Of a DNA stretch of 64,000 nt, positions 36,691 through 50,189 are shown in pieces (the first letter of the stretch is position 1; each line of letters starts with the position of its first letter). The position numbers and the translations under genes are program-made. The DNA comes from Eulemur rufifrons (Eukaryota > Chordata > Mammalia > Primates > Lemuridae): contig NC_090989.1 in assembly GCF_041146395.1 (NCBI RefSeq), positions 241,728,843 to 241,792,842 of the forward strand, written 5' to 3'. The notes beneath the pieces are model-generated. The model was not told where the DNA came from. It made no database searches and saw only the letters and a program-made list of their open reading frames with translations.

Positions 36691-37875
36691 ACTGGGCATT
36701 GTGAACAGCTTTGCAATAAAAAAAAAAGAAACATGGAAAAATACACACAAAGGAATGAAGGTGTGGATGTGCATGAGATTTTTAGAACAGTCTGCTGTGG
36801 GTGGGGTACAAGTGCCTAGAAGATGAAAAAGAAAAGATGGTTGGTGTAAACCTGTGGAGCACATTAACCATCAGGCTAAGGAGTTGTGGCTTTATTCAAT
36901 AAACTAGCAAGACTCTGAGATCACCAAATGTATGTTTTAGGAGAATAACTCTAGCAGAAATAGAAAATAGATTTGGATTGGGAGAAGGGTGAGAAAGAGA
37001 GGCTGGGAAATGCATCAGAAGATTTCACAATGGTTGGTTAGAGGCTGGGTGTAAACACAGCAAGGGAGCAGGGATGGGAAGCAGTGACTGTAGTGAGAGG
37101 CATTGCTGAGGTATAATGAATCAACAGGATTTGACACCTGATTAAAAGGCGGGGAAGTACGAGGATAGGTGAGAAAGAAATGGAAGATGACATTCAGATT
37201 CCCAGCTTGGATTAGTGGAGACGCTTTCAACCAAGAGAAGAGGAGAAGCCATTTGATTGGAACGGGTTGCTGGTTTTCTAAGGGTTGAGTTTGTGGTACC
37301 AATGGAACAGCCATTTGGGGATATATGAGGCAACTGAAAATGCAAAACTGGAGTAAAACAGAGAGGTCTGGACTAAAAAGGTAGATCTGGTACCTTAGAA
37401 ATACCAAGTGGCAATACAGATATCTCAGGAATAAGAGAAATTAAGATGAAAAAGAGGAGAAAAACACTTGAAAAGATGCTTTTAGAAGAGTGAATGGTGA
37501 AGGCAGAAGATTGAGAGACAACTGTTAGAGTCATGATGAATAAGAAGTACTGTATCCCAGACACTGAAAAGGTGGATATGGGGGAACTAGTGGTGAACAA
37601 TGTCAGAGTGACTGCTGGGTTTGGTAAGTAAGTTATGAGTGCCCTTGGAAAGGGTAGTTCCCATCTAGTTGTGAGAACAGAGGACAGATTGCAAGGGGTC
37701 AAGCAGTTAGTAGGTCATGAAGAAGGAGAGGCTATAAGTATTAGCCCTTTTTGCAAAAAGAAGGCAAAGGATGGGCCAGTGGAAGTTTAATTTTTAGGAC
37801 ATGCAAGAGGGCACAAGTGAATAAAACCTGTGGAGAGAATGTAAATATTCGAGAAAAAAAAATTCATTTTATGGA
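36691..37875. other. Unassigned purine-rich repeat-like DNA
   Basis: The text at 36870-37400 (aggctaaggagttgtggctttattc, gagaataactctagcagaaa) belongs to an old interspersed family that also seems present at 43300-43780 and 48800-48990. Long minus-strand frames at 37015-37407 and 37373-37702 are by-products of purine bias. Confidence 0.45.
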
Positions 37876-37879
37876 GCAG

Positions 37880-38330
37880 TGACTTCAAATCCTTCAATGT
37901 CCCCTCACTACGCTTGCGATATTACACGCACTCTTGAGCGAGCCTTAGGAGACCTGTGCTGCGCCCCATCCCCATGCTGCACACCCCCATCCACTCTTTC
38001 CCTCACTGCTCTCAACAGCCCAGACATTTCAGTTGTTGTTGTGCCAAAATTCCTAGCTTCAGGGCTCTCACATATGCTGTCTGGGATACTCTTTCCCCTT
38101 CTTTTTGCCTGACTAAACTTAAAAAACACCTCTTCCTTGAAGTGGTGTTCCTTTACTGTCTCTTGTCTAAATTTCCTTGTCATGTTTCCACACACAAAGA
38201 AATATTTCCCCATCATAATCAAACTTGCAATGGCTTGCTTATTTTTTTCTTAGACTACACACCATGGGAAGGTATTGACTATGTAGCTGTATATGGGAAG
38301 TGCTTAAGAAATACTGAATAATTAATAATA
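37880..38330 (+). mobile_element. L2 fragment
   Basis: L2-like text with 'tactctttccccttctttttgcctgactaa', 'aaaaaacacctcttccttgaag', and a 3' end near 'aagtgcttaagaaatactgaataa'. The overlapping open frames are not genes. Confidence 0.7.
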
Positions 38331-40235
38331 ACTTTAAAAAATCTAGGCCATTACATAGGAAGCTGGGTAAGGATTTTCTGTATTTTCTAAAAAACTGATA
38401 GAGCTTTTATATTCAGTTCAGGTAATGATGCAAGGGAGTTATATAATTCAAAATAATTAAAAGCACTATATAATTATTGAATGCATTAAACTGAGGGAAA
38501 ATAGTCATCTAATCATTTTAATTTATAAAACGGGCTTTTTCTTATTTTTCAGTTTGTGACCTTATCAACAATTATATTTGCTTCCTTTGTTTTTACCTCT
38601 TTTTCTTCTCAAATGCTGATTCTTCTCAAGGAGACCTGGATCTCCTTCCCAAGATATCATTCTTTCTCTCTGTCTCCATGATTCAGCAATAGATTCAGCC
38701 CAGTTTCTTTTTTATGACAAGTCTCTGAAGTCTGGTATATGGGTCTCTTATACAAGTTTTAGAAATTAGGAAAGGTTTGCAAGTGGAAAGGCAGTTTAGA
38801 AAACATGGGCAGACAAATTTCTGGGTCACACAAATTTCAAGAATTCTCTCTGTAAGTTCTTTCAATGGCCAGGTAATTAATTTGGGATCAGCAAGTCAAA
38901 TCATTCATTTTTCTGTAAAGTTAAAGAATCAGATAGAACATATTTCCAAGGTATCCCAAACCACAGAGGTGGCTTGCTTCCTATTAGCTACATCATTTTT
39001 TCTGTAATGCCATCCCAATTTTGTTTCCTCATGCACACCTGATCATTCTCACTACAGATCTTTTTGCACTTCTAGATTTTGAATTTCAAATTTAGCAAAC
39101 CATCTTTGCTGTCATTTTCTTAATTTGTATGTCTCATGGCATTATGTAGGCATTGTAAGGCAAATGCTCCCACTGTTATTGTCTGATATATGCTGAGGCT
39201 TTGAAAGTTTTCTAGACAATTTAATTTAAGAAAGGGTTTCTGCTTTGGTTGCATATATGCAAATTTAGGTGCCTGCTCTGTCAATGTAAACTGCCACAGT
39301 TTGGCAGTAAGGAACATCTTGTCTCTAAAAAGAGACGCACACCTACTTACAGATACTTACTCAAACACTCGGATTGACTAACCAACTTAAAAGTAAACTT
39401 CATTATCATTTACCAGCTGGGCTTTGCTTTCAAAGACCTAAGATGTAATGTCCCTATATCTGAGAAATATTAATAATCCTTGACAATAACTAAATATGGC
39501 CATATATGCAATTCATGGGCAAAGTCCATTAATCCTCATTTAAAACTAAAAGTTTAGTCATCCAAGAATAATAAATACACATACTTCTCAAACTGAACCA
39601 TGCATTGAAGAAACTTTAGGTAACACCCAACATGTTTTCCACAAAGCTTTCTCCTGCCATTCCACAGTGGCTTACAGAAACTTCCGTTAGGGTTCCCAAG
39701 TTCTGGCTATCTGAGCAGCACTTTCACAATTTTTGTCATATTCATTTACCATAAATGTCTGAACATTTTAAGTAATTAACTTTTGAAACATTAAAACAAA
39801 TTTACTTTTAAAAGGAAATTCCATCTAATGTGTATTTTTCTAATATATATTAAATACATAAAATATTTATATAGAAATAAAAACAGCATCTACATTTCAG
39901 TGAAAACTAAAAGCAATACTTTGGTTTTAATGTGGTTTTGAGACACGTGTGGATGGAATAGGTAATCCGTTGCGGTGGATGCCCCCAGCCTGCCCACCCT
40001 TCTGTTTCTGCATTCCTGGGTAAGCACAGCTGAAACAAGATGGGGCCAACACACACCACCTATCATTCCAGCTGCTATAAATATAATAGCAAACAATTAG
40101 AACTCTAGAAATTAAAACATTAAAGCCATCCTTAGAATAAAGTAACTCAAATAAAATTAGAATAAAATAATTTCCATCATTTCAAAAACAAACTTTTGTA
40201 GACGTAAAGGGAGAGAGGGAGGGTTAGAAGGGATT
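38331..40235. other. AT-rich intergenic DNA, nothing recognised
   Basis: No gene, RNA gene or clear repeat seen. The small GC-richer patch at 39940-40080 carries a 68-codon minus frame without family features. Confidence 0.35.
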
Positions 40236-40239
40236 TATG

Positions 40240-40885
40240 AACAAAACCTTAGCACTTCTATTTGTATAGCTTCTTACCATTTTCCAAGTAGCTTCATACA
40301 CCTTACCTAATTTGAATCTCATAGTAAGCTAATGAGATAGAAAGCAAGTATACTCATATAAGTCATAGAATCATTGTCGTTTCTAGGTTTCTAAACAGCT
40401 TAAGAGAAGCAGGACCTGTTTTCCATCTAAAACTAACTAAAACACCACATTTCTTCTCTTTTGACTGGAATTAATTAGCAAATAAGTGGTTCAGGTTGGA
40501 TGAAAACAAAAGTTATCTGCTTTCCACCCAAAATTCTTTGTTTTTTTTCTCATATTTAAGTTAGACAGTAACAACACAAAGGAATTAAGACTTTGAAACA
40601 AATTTAAATAATAAAAACTCCAACTATTTTCTTTTTGTAGTTTATCTTCCAATTTGCTCACATGCTTAGTTTCCATAGCTGTATTTTTCTTCCCCCTCTT
40701 TTTGTTCTAATATATCATATAATCTCTTCTGTTATCCCCAATTTACAAATAAGAAAATAGATGAAATGATCTGCCCAAAGTGATGCATAGTACTACAAAA
40801 TGGCAGGGTTAGAATTAGGACCCAGATCTTTGTGCATTTCATTCTGAAGCTCTTCCTACTATACCGCACTACTCTTACAAAGAAA
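40240..40885 (-). mobile_element. Two MIR fragments
   Basis: The piece at 40240-40420 (ttgtatagcttcttaccattttccaagtagc) is weak. The piece at 40725-40885 is clear: 'ccccaatttacaaataagaaaata' followed by 'tggcagggttagaattaggacccagatc', which is the reverse strand of MIR. Confidence 0.65.
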
Positions 40886-41429
40886 AAGATGTTCCAATTT
40901 TTAAAAAAATCCACAAAAATCTAAACTTAATAGATCAATTAAGACATGATCCTTTAGTTTACAGAAAAGTTTACTAATGTAAGAGTTCTAAAAATCTTGA
41001 AAATTCTCCTTCTGCATAATTAGATCTAGTCTGTACCCTCAAGGAGCTCATATATCATTTACAGTATGACAGAAATCCTAAACAATGAATAGAGGTGAAG
41101 GATTGGGGTCAATATCAAATCAATCAGAAAAGAAAATAAAACATCTTGGAAACTGTAATGTGAACCAGTGGGAAAAAGATGCTTGAAGTTAAAAACAACT
41201 CTGCAGAAGCACATCAGCAGCCCATGGTGCAGTGCTCCTGTTGTCTAGTTATAAGGGCTGTTCAAGTAAGAAACCTCAGAGTATAAAGCACAATTATAAA
41301 ACATCATTCCAGTTTCCCATAAGGACAGATACAGTGGGAAGGCAGGCTGCTTTCAAGACCATGCCCAAGTTCTATATTGGAAATTGTGTAAGTTTTTAAA
41401 AGTCTTCCCTCTGCTTAGGACTTAAGTGT

Positions 41430-41625
41430 TCTCAAAGTATAGTTCCTTGTCTAATTGGATCAAAATCAATAGGGTGCTTGTTAAAAATGAAAATTCTTAA
41501 GTCTCAATCAAGACCTATTAAATCAGAATGTCTAGGAGATGTATTGGAAATCTGCCTTTTTAAACAAGGTCTCCAGGTGGCTAATAATGCAACACTAAAT
41601 CTTGAAAACCACTAACTTGGAGAAG
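41430..41625 (+). mobile_element. MER5A-type hAT transposon
   Basis: A diverged MER5A: 'gttctcaaagtatagttcc' at one end, 'ttaaatcagaatgtctaggag' inside, and 'cttgaaaaccactaac' at the other end. Confidence 0.75.
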
Positions 41626-42890
41626 TTATTGTAAGCTTTAGAATATTAATTTCTTAGCCTCTCACTTTGATGTTCCTATGTCCTAAGTTTTGGGTTTTCT
41701 TCCCCCCCATGACTGTTCACTTGAAATGGAAAAACAAGCTTCATATGTTTAGCAATTAGAGTAACACACATTCAGATGAGAAGGATTGATGTAAGACAGC
41801 AAAAGTCACTTCCATAATTGGAATCCAGCTCATCAAATGCATTGAGGTCAAGCGGGCAGTGGATATCTTTGTAACTGATGTGGGTATGGGTACATGGAAC
41901 TCTGAAAAAGGCAAAAGAAGCCCAAACAAACTCATGAAACAAGTTTTTAAAACTAAGTTATAGATTTAAAAAATTAACACCAGTTCTTATAATAAACTGT
42001 ATGTCCTGGCCTATTAATTCTATAACAAATTATTTTTACTACGAAGATAAAGAATGAATAAGGCAATATGGATCTCAATTTTCAGCTGTAATTGTTATGT
42101 GCATTCTTGAAAGTCTTCATGGGCAAGATCAGCTTGTACAATGACCCTCCATGGCTAGTACTTGCTGTTCTATATATTTATTTCTGGCTGATGACTTCGA
42201 AAATTGAAACAACAAGGAGATGAATACATAAGCCACTAAGACTGAAATGATAAATCCATAGTAACATTAGATTAAAAAATATTAATATTGCTTAAGGTAC
42301 TTAATTATTATATTGAGTTTTAAATGATGTCTTTAAACTAATTATCCTTGTGTAAACAGAATGCTTATCAAAGTTGTAGATTAAAATTGCCACACTTTTG
42401 TGCTATACATTTTGTTAACAGCTCAGATTAATATACTCTAGGAGGAATGAAATAAAGGTATAATGAGACTTTTCAGGTGTTGTAGTTATAATATCCCGAG
42501 TAACATCAAATACTGACAATCAAGACTAGTGCTTGCTATTTTATTTCATGGAAAAACATCAAATTAATATAAAACTTGGTTTATTAAAAGCAAAGCTTTT
42601 TACTAAAATGTCAATGCTTAAACATGATTTATTAAATATTTTTACTCTGTAAAGTGAACCTGTAAAAGTCACTTTTAACAGAAATCTACAAAGAATAACT
42701 CCAGAAATTAAAAAAAAAAAAAAAAAAAAAGGTGAGGAATGTGAACTAACCAGGAGAAGAGAAGAATTTGAGATCCTTGATAATTAACTCCTTAGTTGTT
42801 CAATAGTGCTGGCATAGAATTTCCACACATTTCATGTAAGACACTACCTGTCTCTAAAGAAAAATTAACTTTTTTTTTCTTGGTAGTGAA
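41626..42890. other. AT-rich intergenic DNA with a poly-A run
   Basis: Nothing recognised apart from 21 A at 42710-42730. No Alu or L1 body is visible before it. Confidence 0.4.
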
Positions 42891-42894
42891 ATAA

Positions 42895-43140
42895 TTAAAA
42901 TTTGTTGAGTGTCTACTAATACGCATATGGCAGGAATTTTATAGACACTAAATTTTTAGACATGAGGTAAGAATCATCTGGCTAAAATATCTTATTTCTT
43001 TAAGAATTCTATTATTCTCCCTTTACAACTGAGCTTGTCTAAGAACGCACAGATAGGCAACACCAGTGGTGAGATCTGAACTTAAGTTTTATTTTGAAAC
43101 CCAGGCTTTTCCCACAGTAATATGCCAACTTCCATGAGTC
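42895..43140 (-). mobile_element. MIR
   Basis: Reverse-strand MIR: 'gttgagtgtctactaatacgc', 'ccctttacaactgagcttgtctaagaacgcacagatag', 'ggtgagatctgaacttaag'. Confidence 0.65.
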
Positions 43141-43220
43141 TGTGACCCAATGTTACATTATTGTGACTGCTTTAAAGAGTTAGATTTATGAGCCCAGAAC
43201 TCAACGTTATAGATTTATTT

Positions 43221-43251
43221 CTTTATTGTCAGTTGTGAGCTGACAATAAAG
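43221..43251. repeat. Perfect hairpin
   Basis: Arms ctttattgtcag (43221-43232) and ctgacaataaag (43240-43251) are exact reverse complements around a 7-base loop (ttgtgag). Confidence 0.85.
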
Positions 43252-43299
43252 CTATTTATAATAGGAAAAATATAATTATTTGACATCTCTCTTGCATGA

Positions 43300-43790
43300 T
43301 AAAATTCAGAGGTGGAGTTTCAAAAATATGTATTGAGAGCCCCCATGTGTCAGGCTCTGGGGATACAGTGGTTAAACAAGACAAGCAAAGTCTCTAACCC
43401 CTAAGGAGCTTACATGCTAGTGCAAGACAAAAGACATTAAGTAAACAATGTTACAATGTTTCAGGTAGTGACCAATGTTTTTTTAAAAAATAAAGCAGGG
43501 TAATAAGATGAAGGATGACTAGGGTCCCAGGGTACTGTAGACAGTATGGTTAAGGCAGGCTTCTCTGAGGATGAGATGTCCTCACTCAGACCCAAATGAT
43601 GAGAAAAAGGCAGGCAAGCTGAGGCAGGAACATTTCTGGTGTGTCCAGGAACACCCAGGAAGGCCAGTGTGTCTAGAATGGAGGGAATGATTCAGCACAT
43701 TGTGGGAGAAGAGGTCGGCGAGGTGAGCAAAGCCATGTCATGGACAGCCACATACAAGGAAGGGCACACGTCTGTAGCAATACGTGGAAG
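43300..43790 (+). mobile_element. Ancient interspersed repeat (LINE-like), family not assigned
   Basis: 'gtcaggctctggggatacagtgg', 'aaggagcttacatgctagtgcaagacaaaagac', 'aggcaggcttctctgagg' and 'aggccagtgtgtctag' follow a common mammalian ancient repeat pattern. A 117-codon frame (43639-43992) lies partly inside it and is not called a gene. Confidence 0.55.
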
Positions 43791-44389
43791 GTCTAGCATG
43801 CAGGCGGCCATGGCTGCTGTCAGACAGGAAAGATGGCAATATGTTGGCATAGCAGGTTCTCAGTTCAACAGCTATGCCAGCATCTTGCCTCCTCTCCAGT
43901 TCCAAGTTACAGGAGCAATACTACGCCTCTTCAGTGTTTTACTTTTCCAACATCTTCCCTTTCACCTGAGGGAGGGAAAACACACTCATTAATTGAAAAC
44001 TGAAGCTTGTTTCTGAATGTAACAGTCTTCCTTGAAGTGTCCAATTCTGAAGATGTAGTTAAGCACATGAAGGTTACGGGTAGTTCCATTTTTTAATGTT
44101 CTTTGATCTAAAATGAATCCCGAGAATGTTTATTGATTGCTTGTGAAACAAAGGGAGAAAATTCTGAAAAAAATTCAAGTCAATAAAGTCCAAAGTGATG
44201 AACATTAGTTATAGGACAGTACAACCATACTTACAGTCCACAGCACATCCCAGTAATTCTCAATACAATTTATGTTTACTCTAATAACTCTACTAGGTCA
44301 ATTTCTGCCACTCAGATGTACTAATTCTTAAACACTAACAAACTGTTGTCCTTCAGTGTGTAGTTAGTTCATTGCTTTATATGCACTTA

Positions 44390-44700
44390 AAAATAATGCT
44401 CTTTTGAGCCAATAATTCCCAGCTAAGAATTTATTCCACAAGTACATTTGCAAAAGTACCACTAACTTATATGTTCAAGGATGTTCACTGCAACACTGTT
44501 TTTAATAGTAAAAGACTGGAAACAACCTGAATGAATCATCAATATGATTGATACTGGCCACATAAATTATGATATAGTCATACAATAGAGTGCATTGTGG
44601 TCCTTACAAAAGATTAAGGCATAACACTAATGATACTATGTATGATAACTTTTCTGTAAATGAAAATGTATACATACACACATATCCTGGGGTATACATA
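44390..44700 (+). mobile_element. L1M 3' fragment
   Basis: 'aaggatgttcactgcaacactg' and 'actggaaacaacctgaatg' are standard old L1 3' text. Confidence 0.8.
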
Positions 44701-47700
44701 TAAATTTTTTCTTAAAGGCTACATGAGTGATTTATTATTTTAAATAATGATCATTTTGAAAATAATTAGATAGGATTACAAATCATTTTTATTTTCATGT
44801 TTTATATGTTTCTATTTAAAAACTATTATTTACCCAAAAAATGAGCATAAGATAGCCTGTAAAGGGAAAAGATTCAGTTACATAGTGCTACCAAGGTACA
44901 GACAAGGAAGAAGCATACTTACTTGAATATGACTGTAACATCAATTGTGTTTGCCAGAAACCAAAAATTCAGCATTTCCTAAGCCTGATACTAGGTATAC
45001 ACACATGCAATCACTCACACATGTGCAGTATGTGGTATGTATTTCTTTTTGGGGGAGGCAGAAGCTTATGAGTGTTCTATTGCACAAGATCCTACAAAAG
45101 TCTTGTCCTGGGGCTCGGTAACTGGTAGAAGAGGTACTGACTGACTTCTTAGAATACAATTCAACTTGATAATATGATTTATTAATGTAAGGGTATTTAA
45201 GAATTTTTGGTTCATCAAGTATACAGTATTGGATCAAAATCAATGGCACATACAATACAGATTAAGTAACAAAATATATTGCTGAATCAAGAAGATTTAA
45301 TTCAATAAAGTTTCTCCAAAAAGCTCATTCTTTTTAAAAAATATTACTAATACCTGATATTCATAATTGAGAAGCAGGTGCAGGTTACATCATTTTAGAA
45401 GGTACAGGTACATGCTACATAATTGAAAGCAATCATTTCTTGTGACTTTTTCAGATTCACTTTTCACATAAAAATTTCAGATTAATTTTGCAAAGAAAAC
45501 TGAATACTAGCAATTATATAATTTACCAGTCAGATGTATCAGATACCCAAGAAATCATACGGGCACTTGAAGGGAAATGATAGGACAATACAATAAAGTA
45601 TGCCCTAACTTCCTCTTATGTACTTACATATTTAAAAAGTGGAAAAAAATTTAATTGTTATCAAATAAGTTCTCAATTTGTAATTTAAAAGTCTAGAATA
45701 AGACTGTACCCTGTCCCTATTAAAGAAGCTATTGCTGTTGAAACTTGGATCCTTAAATTTCTCTGATGCATCCAGAGAAATACATCAGGGTTCCACGAGG
45801 TCACTGGCAAAATACCTATCCTCACCATATATACTTCAAATAAATTTCTTGCAAAAACCTAGCCTAACAATGAACTGTTATAACTGAAAAACAGAAAAAA
45901 TATTATGGGTACCTGATTATAGCCCTTATCAGTTAAGGTTAAACCTTGAAAAACATTGACGATAAAATGCCCTGGAGAGAATACAGGGCCCATTTATAAT
46001 TTTTTTCCTAAAAGATTTCTTTTTTTTTTTCTTTTTTACATCTCAAGCCTTTAGTACTGTAACTAACAAAATAAAGTTCAAAGTCTAGAATTTTTCAAAT
46101 TATTTTAAATAACTTTAAATTCATTTAAAATTAATACTCTGATTTCATTTGTAAATAATTGATTTAAAACTATTTGTGCAGAAAATCTAGCATGTCCCAG
46201 ACACGTGGGGGACAGGAACGGGAATCAGCTATACCAGCTAACTTATAAATGAGAACAACTTAATCAAAGAAATTTAAAAAATGGTGTAACTAATAATCTG
46301 TCTTTCCACAGCTGGAATACAATCTACTTAACGATTCATTTTTTTTAAAAAAAGTTTTCTAAATAAGGCTGGGGGAGGTGATTGATTATGTATAAAGAGC
46401 TAGAACATCCTATTTTCCAAGTATAATATTATGGAAAAATTTGTGGTCCAATCAAGAACATAACTGTGGGGAAAATAATAACATTCACTGAACGTGCTGG
46501 TATTGCTTTTGGGAACAGACAATTTAACAGGACATGCTTAAAGCTACTCTCTAGCTGATAGAAGCCAGATGTGTGTTTGTCCTACATCTGGGGGGTTGCA
46601 AGAAAGAAAGGAGTAAAATTATATTTAAAAATCCAAATGAATAAATACCATCTCTTATAAATTGGCAAAGACAACATTATTGCCATTGGAGGAGCTTACA
46701 ACCCATGGAGAACCCCATGTATTAAGGCATTCATTGTGCACTTGGTCACTTTTCATAGATATAGTACAAAAATGTACCAATGAGGGAAAATATAATTACT
46801 GCAAAAATATTTTCAATTTATTTGTGCTAAACACTCAGCCAAAGTACTGAGGAGAAATACTGAAAAAATCACAGATACTTTGAGAGTAAAAAAGGCAACT
46901 TATAAGAATGACTAAGAAATGGGATTCATAGACATGAGGCTTTTTAAAGTGTCTTTACATTTTTAAGACTGTATATTCATATATATACATGTGTGTATAC
47001 ATATATATACACAGATATGGCATATATAATTTTGATATAATTCTTTCCATGTAAGAAAAATACCAAAGATAGAATATAACTTTTTAATTGAGGAAAATAA
47101 AACACAGCTGAAATCTGTATCAAGTGGCAGAAACAATCCCCAGTCTGCAACTACTGAAGTAGAAAAAAAATTGGCAAACACAGTTAAGGTTTTGTTCCCC
47201 CCCTTCCCCACTAGGCCCATCTTGTCTGCTGGAAGACCTCACACTCCTTCCCCTGCCATCCAATACCCTCCACCCCAGCCCCATCCCAACACATATACAT
47301 TGTGGTATCTACTAGGCTTGTTCTCCCTTAAAATGCCCCATTTCCCAAAATTACATTCCTTTCCCCATTCTAAACTCCCTTTTCCTCTTTGCGTATATTG
47401 TGTATAGGAATGAGAAAGAGGAAATGTATCCTTTCATTACAGGAATTCAAGACAAAGTACATATGGTTAATAAGCTTAAGCCTCCAAGGGGACTCAAAGT
47501 TTTTAGGAGATGAGTAATTAAAAACAAAATTAGTTGATAATATGGAAGATACTTTTAATAGGGAGATCTCTCTCCTACAACCTCTTGCCCAAAATAGGCC
47601 AAAATTAAACCATTTCCTATTTTCCCCAATTTATATTAACACAATGAAAAAGGAAAGTGGAGGGTGGAAAGGAGAAGCAACTATCTTTTTTGAATAAACA

Positions 47701-47735
47701 GTACGTACTTTCACATTTTTTCCCCTAGTTAACCC
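44701..47735. other. AT-rich intergenic DNA, nothing recognised
   Basis: No gene or clear repeat seen. TA-rich microsatellite-like text lies at 46975-47040, and a C/T-rich patch at 47195-47400 gives a 78-codon frame of low-complexity composition. Confidence 0.35.
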
Positions 47736-47739
47736 TCAG

Positions 47740-47935
47740 AAAAATGGCTGTGATAGGTATTATTATCCCCTATTTCCAAATGACTAAGCTGAAACTGAGA
47801 AAGTTTAATTATCTCAAGTAAACAGTCCCAGGTCACCAACATACTAATATTTCTATTACTTTAACATTTGTTGGGCATCTATTACATGCCAGGCAGTGTG
47901 CTGAAGATAGGGCCTCGGCCCATAGTGGGTTCCCC
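47740..47935 (-). mobile_element. MIR
   Basis: Reverse-strand MIR: 'gataggtattattatcccctatttccaaatgactaagctgaaactgag'. Confidence 0.7.
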
Positions 47936-48089
47936 AGCGGAAACTGGGAAAGGTGGTAAATGCTTAACACAGCATATATTTCCACATAATTTGGTAAATC
48001 CTATGATTTGAGTTATCCTTAAAGTACAATTAGGACAAAAATGGCATTGGGATAAATTACAGTGATGGCCTCAGTTCTCCCTGTATTGA

Positions 48090-48485
48090 CATCCTGGCCA
48101 TGTGACTTTGTAGACTGTGGAGTCAGCTGTATAATTTGCTTTGGTCAACTTGTGATGTTAGCAAGATACGAGGCAAGCAGAGCTTAAAAAGCACTTGTGA
48201 GACTGGGCCTGCCTGCTCTCTCAAGCCTTAGCCGTCACTATGAGAATACACGCAGACTACGCTACTGAAGAATAAGACACACGAAGCACAGCCAAGTCGC
48301 CCTGGTCACCTCAGCCAAGGCCAGCCCAGATCAGTCCACAGCAAGCCAAGCCAACCAGAATTAACAGGGCTGCTTAGCTGACCACCTTGATGTGTAAGCA
48401 ATAAACACTCACTGCTGAACTCATTTGAGGCTTTTGGTTGGTTGTTATGCAGTATTATTGTAGAAAAATAACTGCCATAATCATA
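48090..48485 (+). mobile_element. Old LTR-like or other interspersed repeat
   Basis: A moderately GC-rich segment ends with 'gcaataaacactcactgctgaac...ggttgttatgcagtattattgtag', which resembles the 3' part of mammalian LTR-like repeats. The family is not assigned. Confidence 0.4.
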
Positions 48486-48639
48486 GACCATGTGCTCTGG
48501 ATTTAGGCAAACCAGTTCAAAATTATCACTAGAGCAGCAAAGAGACCATGTGTGTTCAAGCTACCCATTTCACTACAGGCACAACGAAGTCAACCGACTC
48601 CTAAGTTTACTCTGGCACTCTGCTAGTAAATGATAGGAT

Positions 48640-49000
48640 TTCAATGAATATTTATGGATGAATAAGCAAACTTTGATCAAGTACTGCTTTGCTGCACTAA
48701 TCTTCTTGAAGGTAGGAGGCATTTATCTCTGCATCCCCAGGATATAATGTGATAAAAGGCATTTAGCAGAAAGGTCCATCAGTATTTGCTGAATGAAAGG
48801 ATACTATGAATTGGGGTTATTTTACTATGATTAATGGGAAGCCACCAAAGGGCCACAAGGAAGAAACACGACAAGATCTGTGCCTGTCAAGATCACTCTG
48901 GCTGGTTTTTAGTGGTGAATGGAGAGGAAGGGCCAGAATGGATGCACAGAGACCAGCTAGGAGCCACCAAGGATGTCCACGCAGAGGTGGTATAAGCTTG
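48640..49000 (+). mobile_element. L2-like tail and ancient repeat
   Basis: 48690-48800 reads as an L2 3' end (gaaggtaggaggcatttatctctgcatccccag). 48800-48990 (gggaagccaccaaaggg, agatcactctggctgg) belongs to the ancient family also seen at 43300 and 36870. The 88-codon frame at 48806-49072 overlaps it. Confidence 0.5.
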
Positions 49001-49904
49001 GATTACAAGAAAAAAGTACACAGATTCAAGATATATTTTGTGAGGCAAAACGAAAATTTGTTTGATGCTTGACGGCCTAAAGAAATGGAGGAAGCAAGAA
49101 AAAAACCAGCTTTCCAGTCTCTGCCCCTGGATGGGCAGTGGTGACTTTCACTGAGATAGGGAACTCTAGACTAGGAGAAATACTTTAAAAATGCAGAGCC
49201 ATGATGAGAGAGATCTTGAGTTAATCCTGGTCCTAGGCCACCATTGGGAGAATCAATTTATTTGAAGACTGATGTTCCTTGAACACTAAATCATACCCTG
49301 TTGCACTAGAAAAGTTCATTTTCCTTATGTGGCTAACGTGACCTGAAGGAAGGCTGTGCTGGATCTTCATGAGAAGCCAAAATACAGCCCCATTATGAAA
49401 ACTTCTTGACTTATACTGAAGTTTCAAAGGAAATTAAGAATGAAAGAGTGTACATGCCTCATTTAAAATCAGTTTTAGAGACTAACGATCAATCCTTTCC
49501 TGCTTTACAAATTTTCCATGGACCTAAAACTTGAACCAGACTTTAGAACATGTACCTTATTAATTAATTCAAATGTTTATTCGCCAATAGGGGCCATTTC
49601 TTTATTTGGGTATGAGCCATTCTGCTGTCTCTGGATTTCACGGCCAGGGACTGCCACCTCCATCCCAGTCAGTCACCTAAAAAGTGTGTGCTGTTGGCCT
49701 TAAAGGGACCAGGGTGGTCAGAGACTAGGGATAGATTCATGCAAACCCATCCACACTTCTGGAAAGAAATCAAAGCATTCTGATAGTGGGTGAGCAATAT
49801 TTTTGTGAGTAAAAATGTAGAGAATTTGGGGCCATTATGAGTCACAGGAGAAGCTAAGTGACTTACCAGTACTTATATGCGGCTTCCCAAAGCCCAACCT
49901 TTAC

Positions 49905-50148
49905 ATTAGTAGTGCCCAACCTTTTTTGGCACCAGGGACCAGTTTCATGGAACACAACTTTTCCACTGACTGGGGTGGGGGGGTTGAGGCAGAGCTCAGG
50001 CGGTGATGCCAGCCACGGGGAACGGCTGTAAATACAGATGAAGCTTCGCTCGCTTGTTTACTGCTCACCTCCTGCTTTGTGACCCAGTTCCTAACGGGCC
50101 ACAGACCAGTACCAGTCCGTAGCCTGGGAGTTGGGGACCGCAGGTTTA
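49905..50148. mobile_element. hAT-type MER DNA transposon with inverted ends
   Basis: Ends 'tgcccaaccttttttggcaccagggacc' and 'ggccacagaccagtaccagtccg...gttggggaccgc' are imperfect inverted copies. An internal block 'gtaaatacagatgaagcttcgctcgc' is characteristic. It is short and non-autonomous; subfamily not assigned. Confidence 0.75.
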
Positions 50149-50189
50149 CATCACTATATAGCCACCACCCTTAAAGATCTAGTACAGCG

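Noticed and set aside
43639..43992. A 117-codon plus-strand frame
   Set aside because: It overlaps an ancient interspersed repeat and has no known features.
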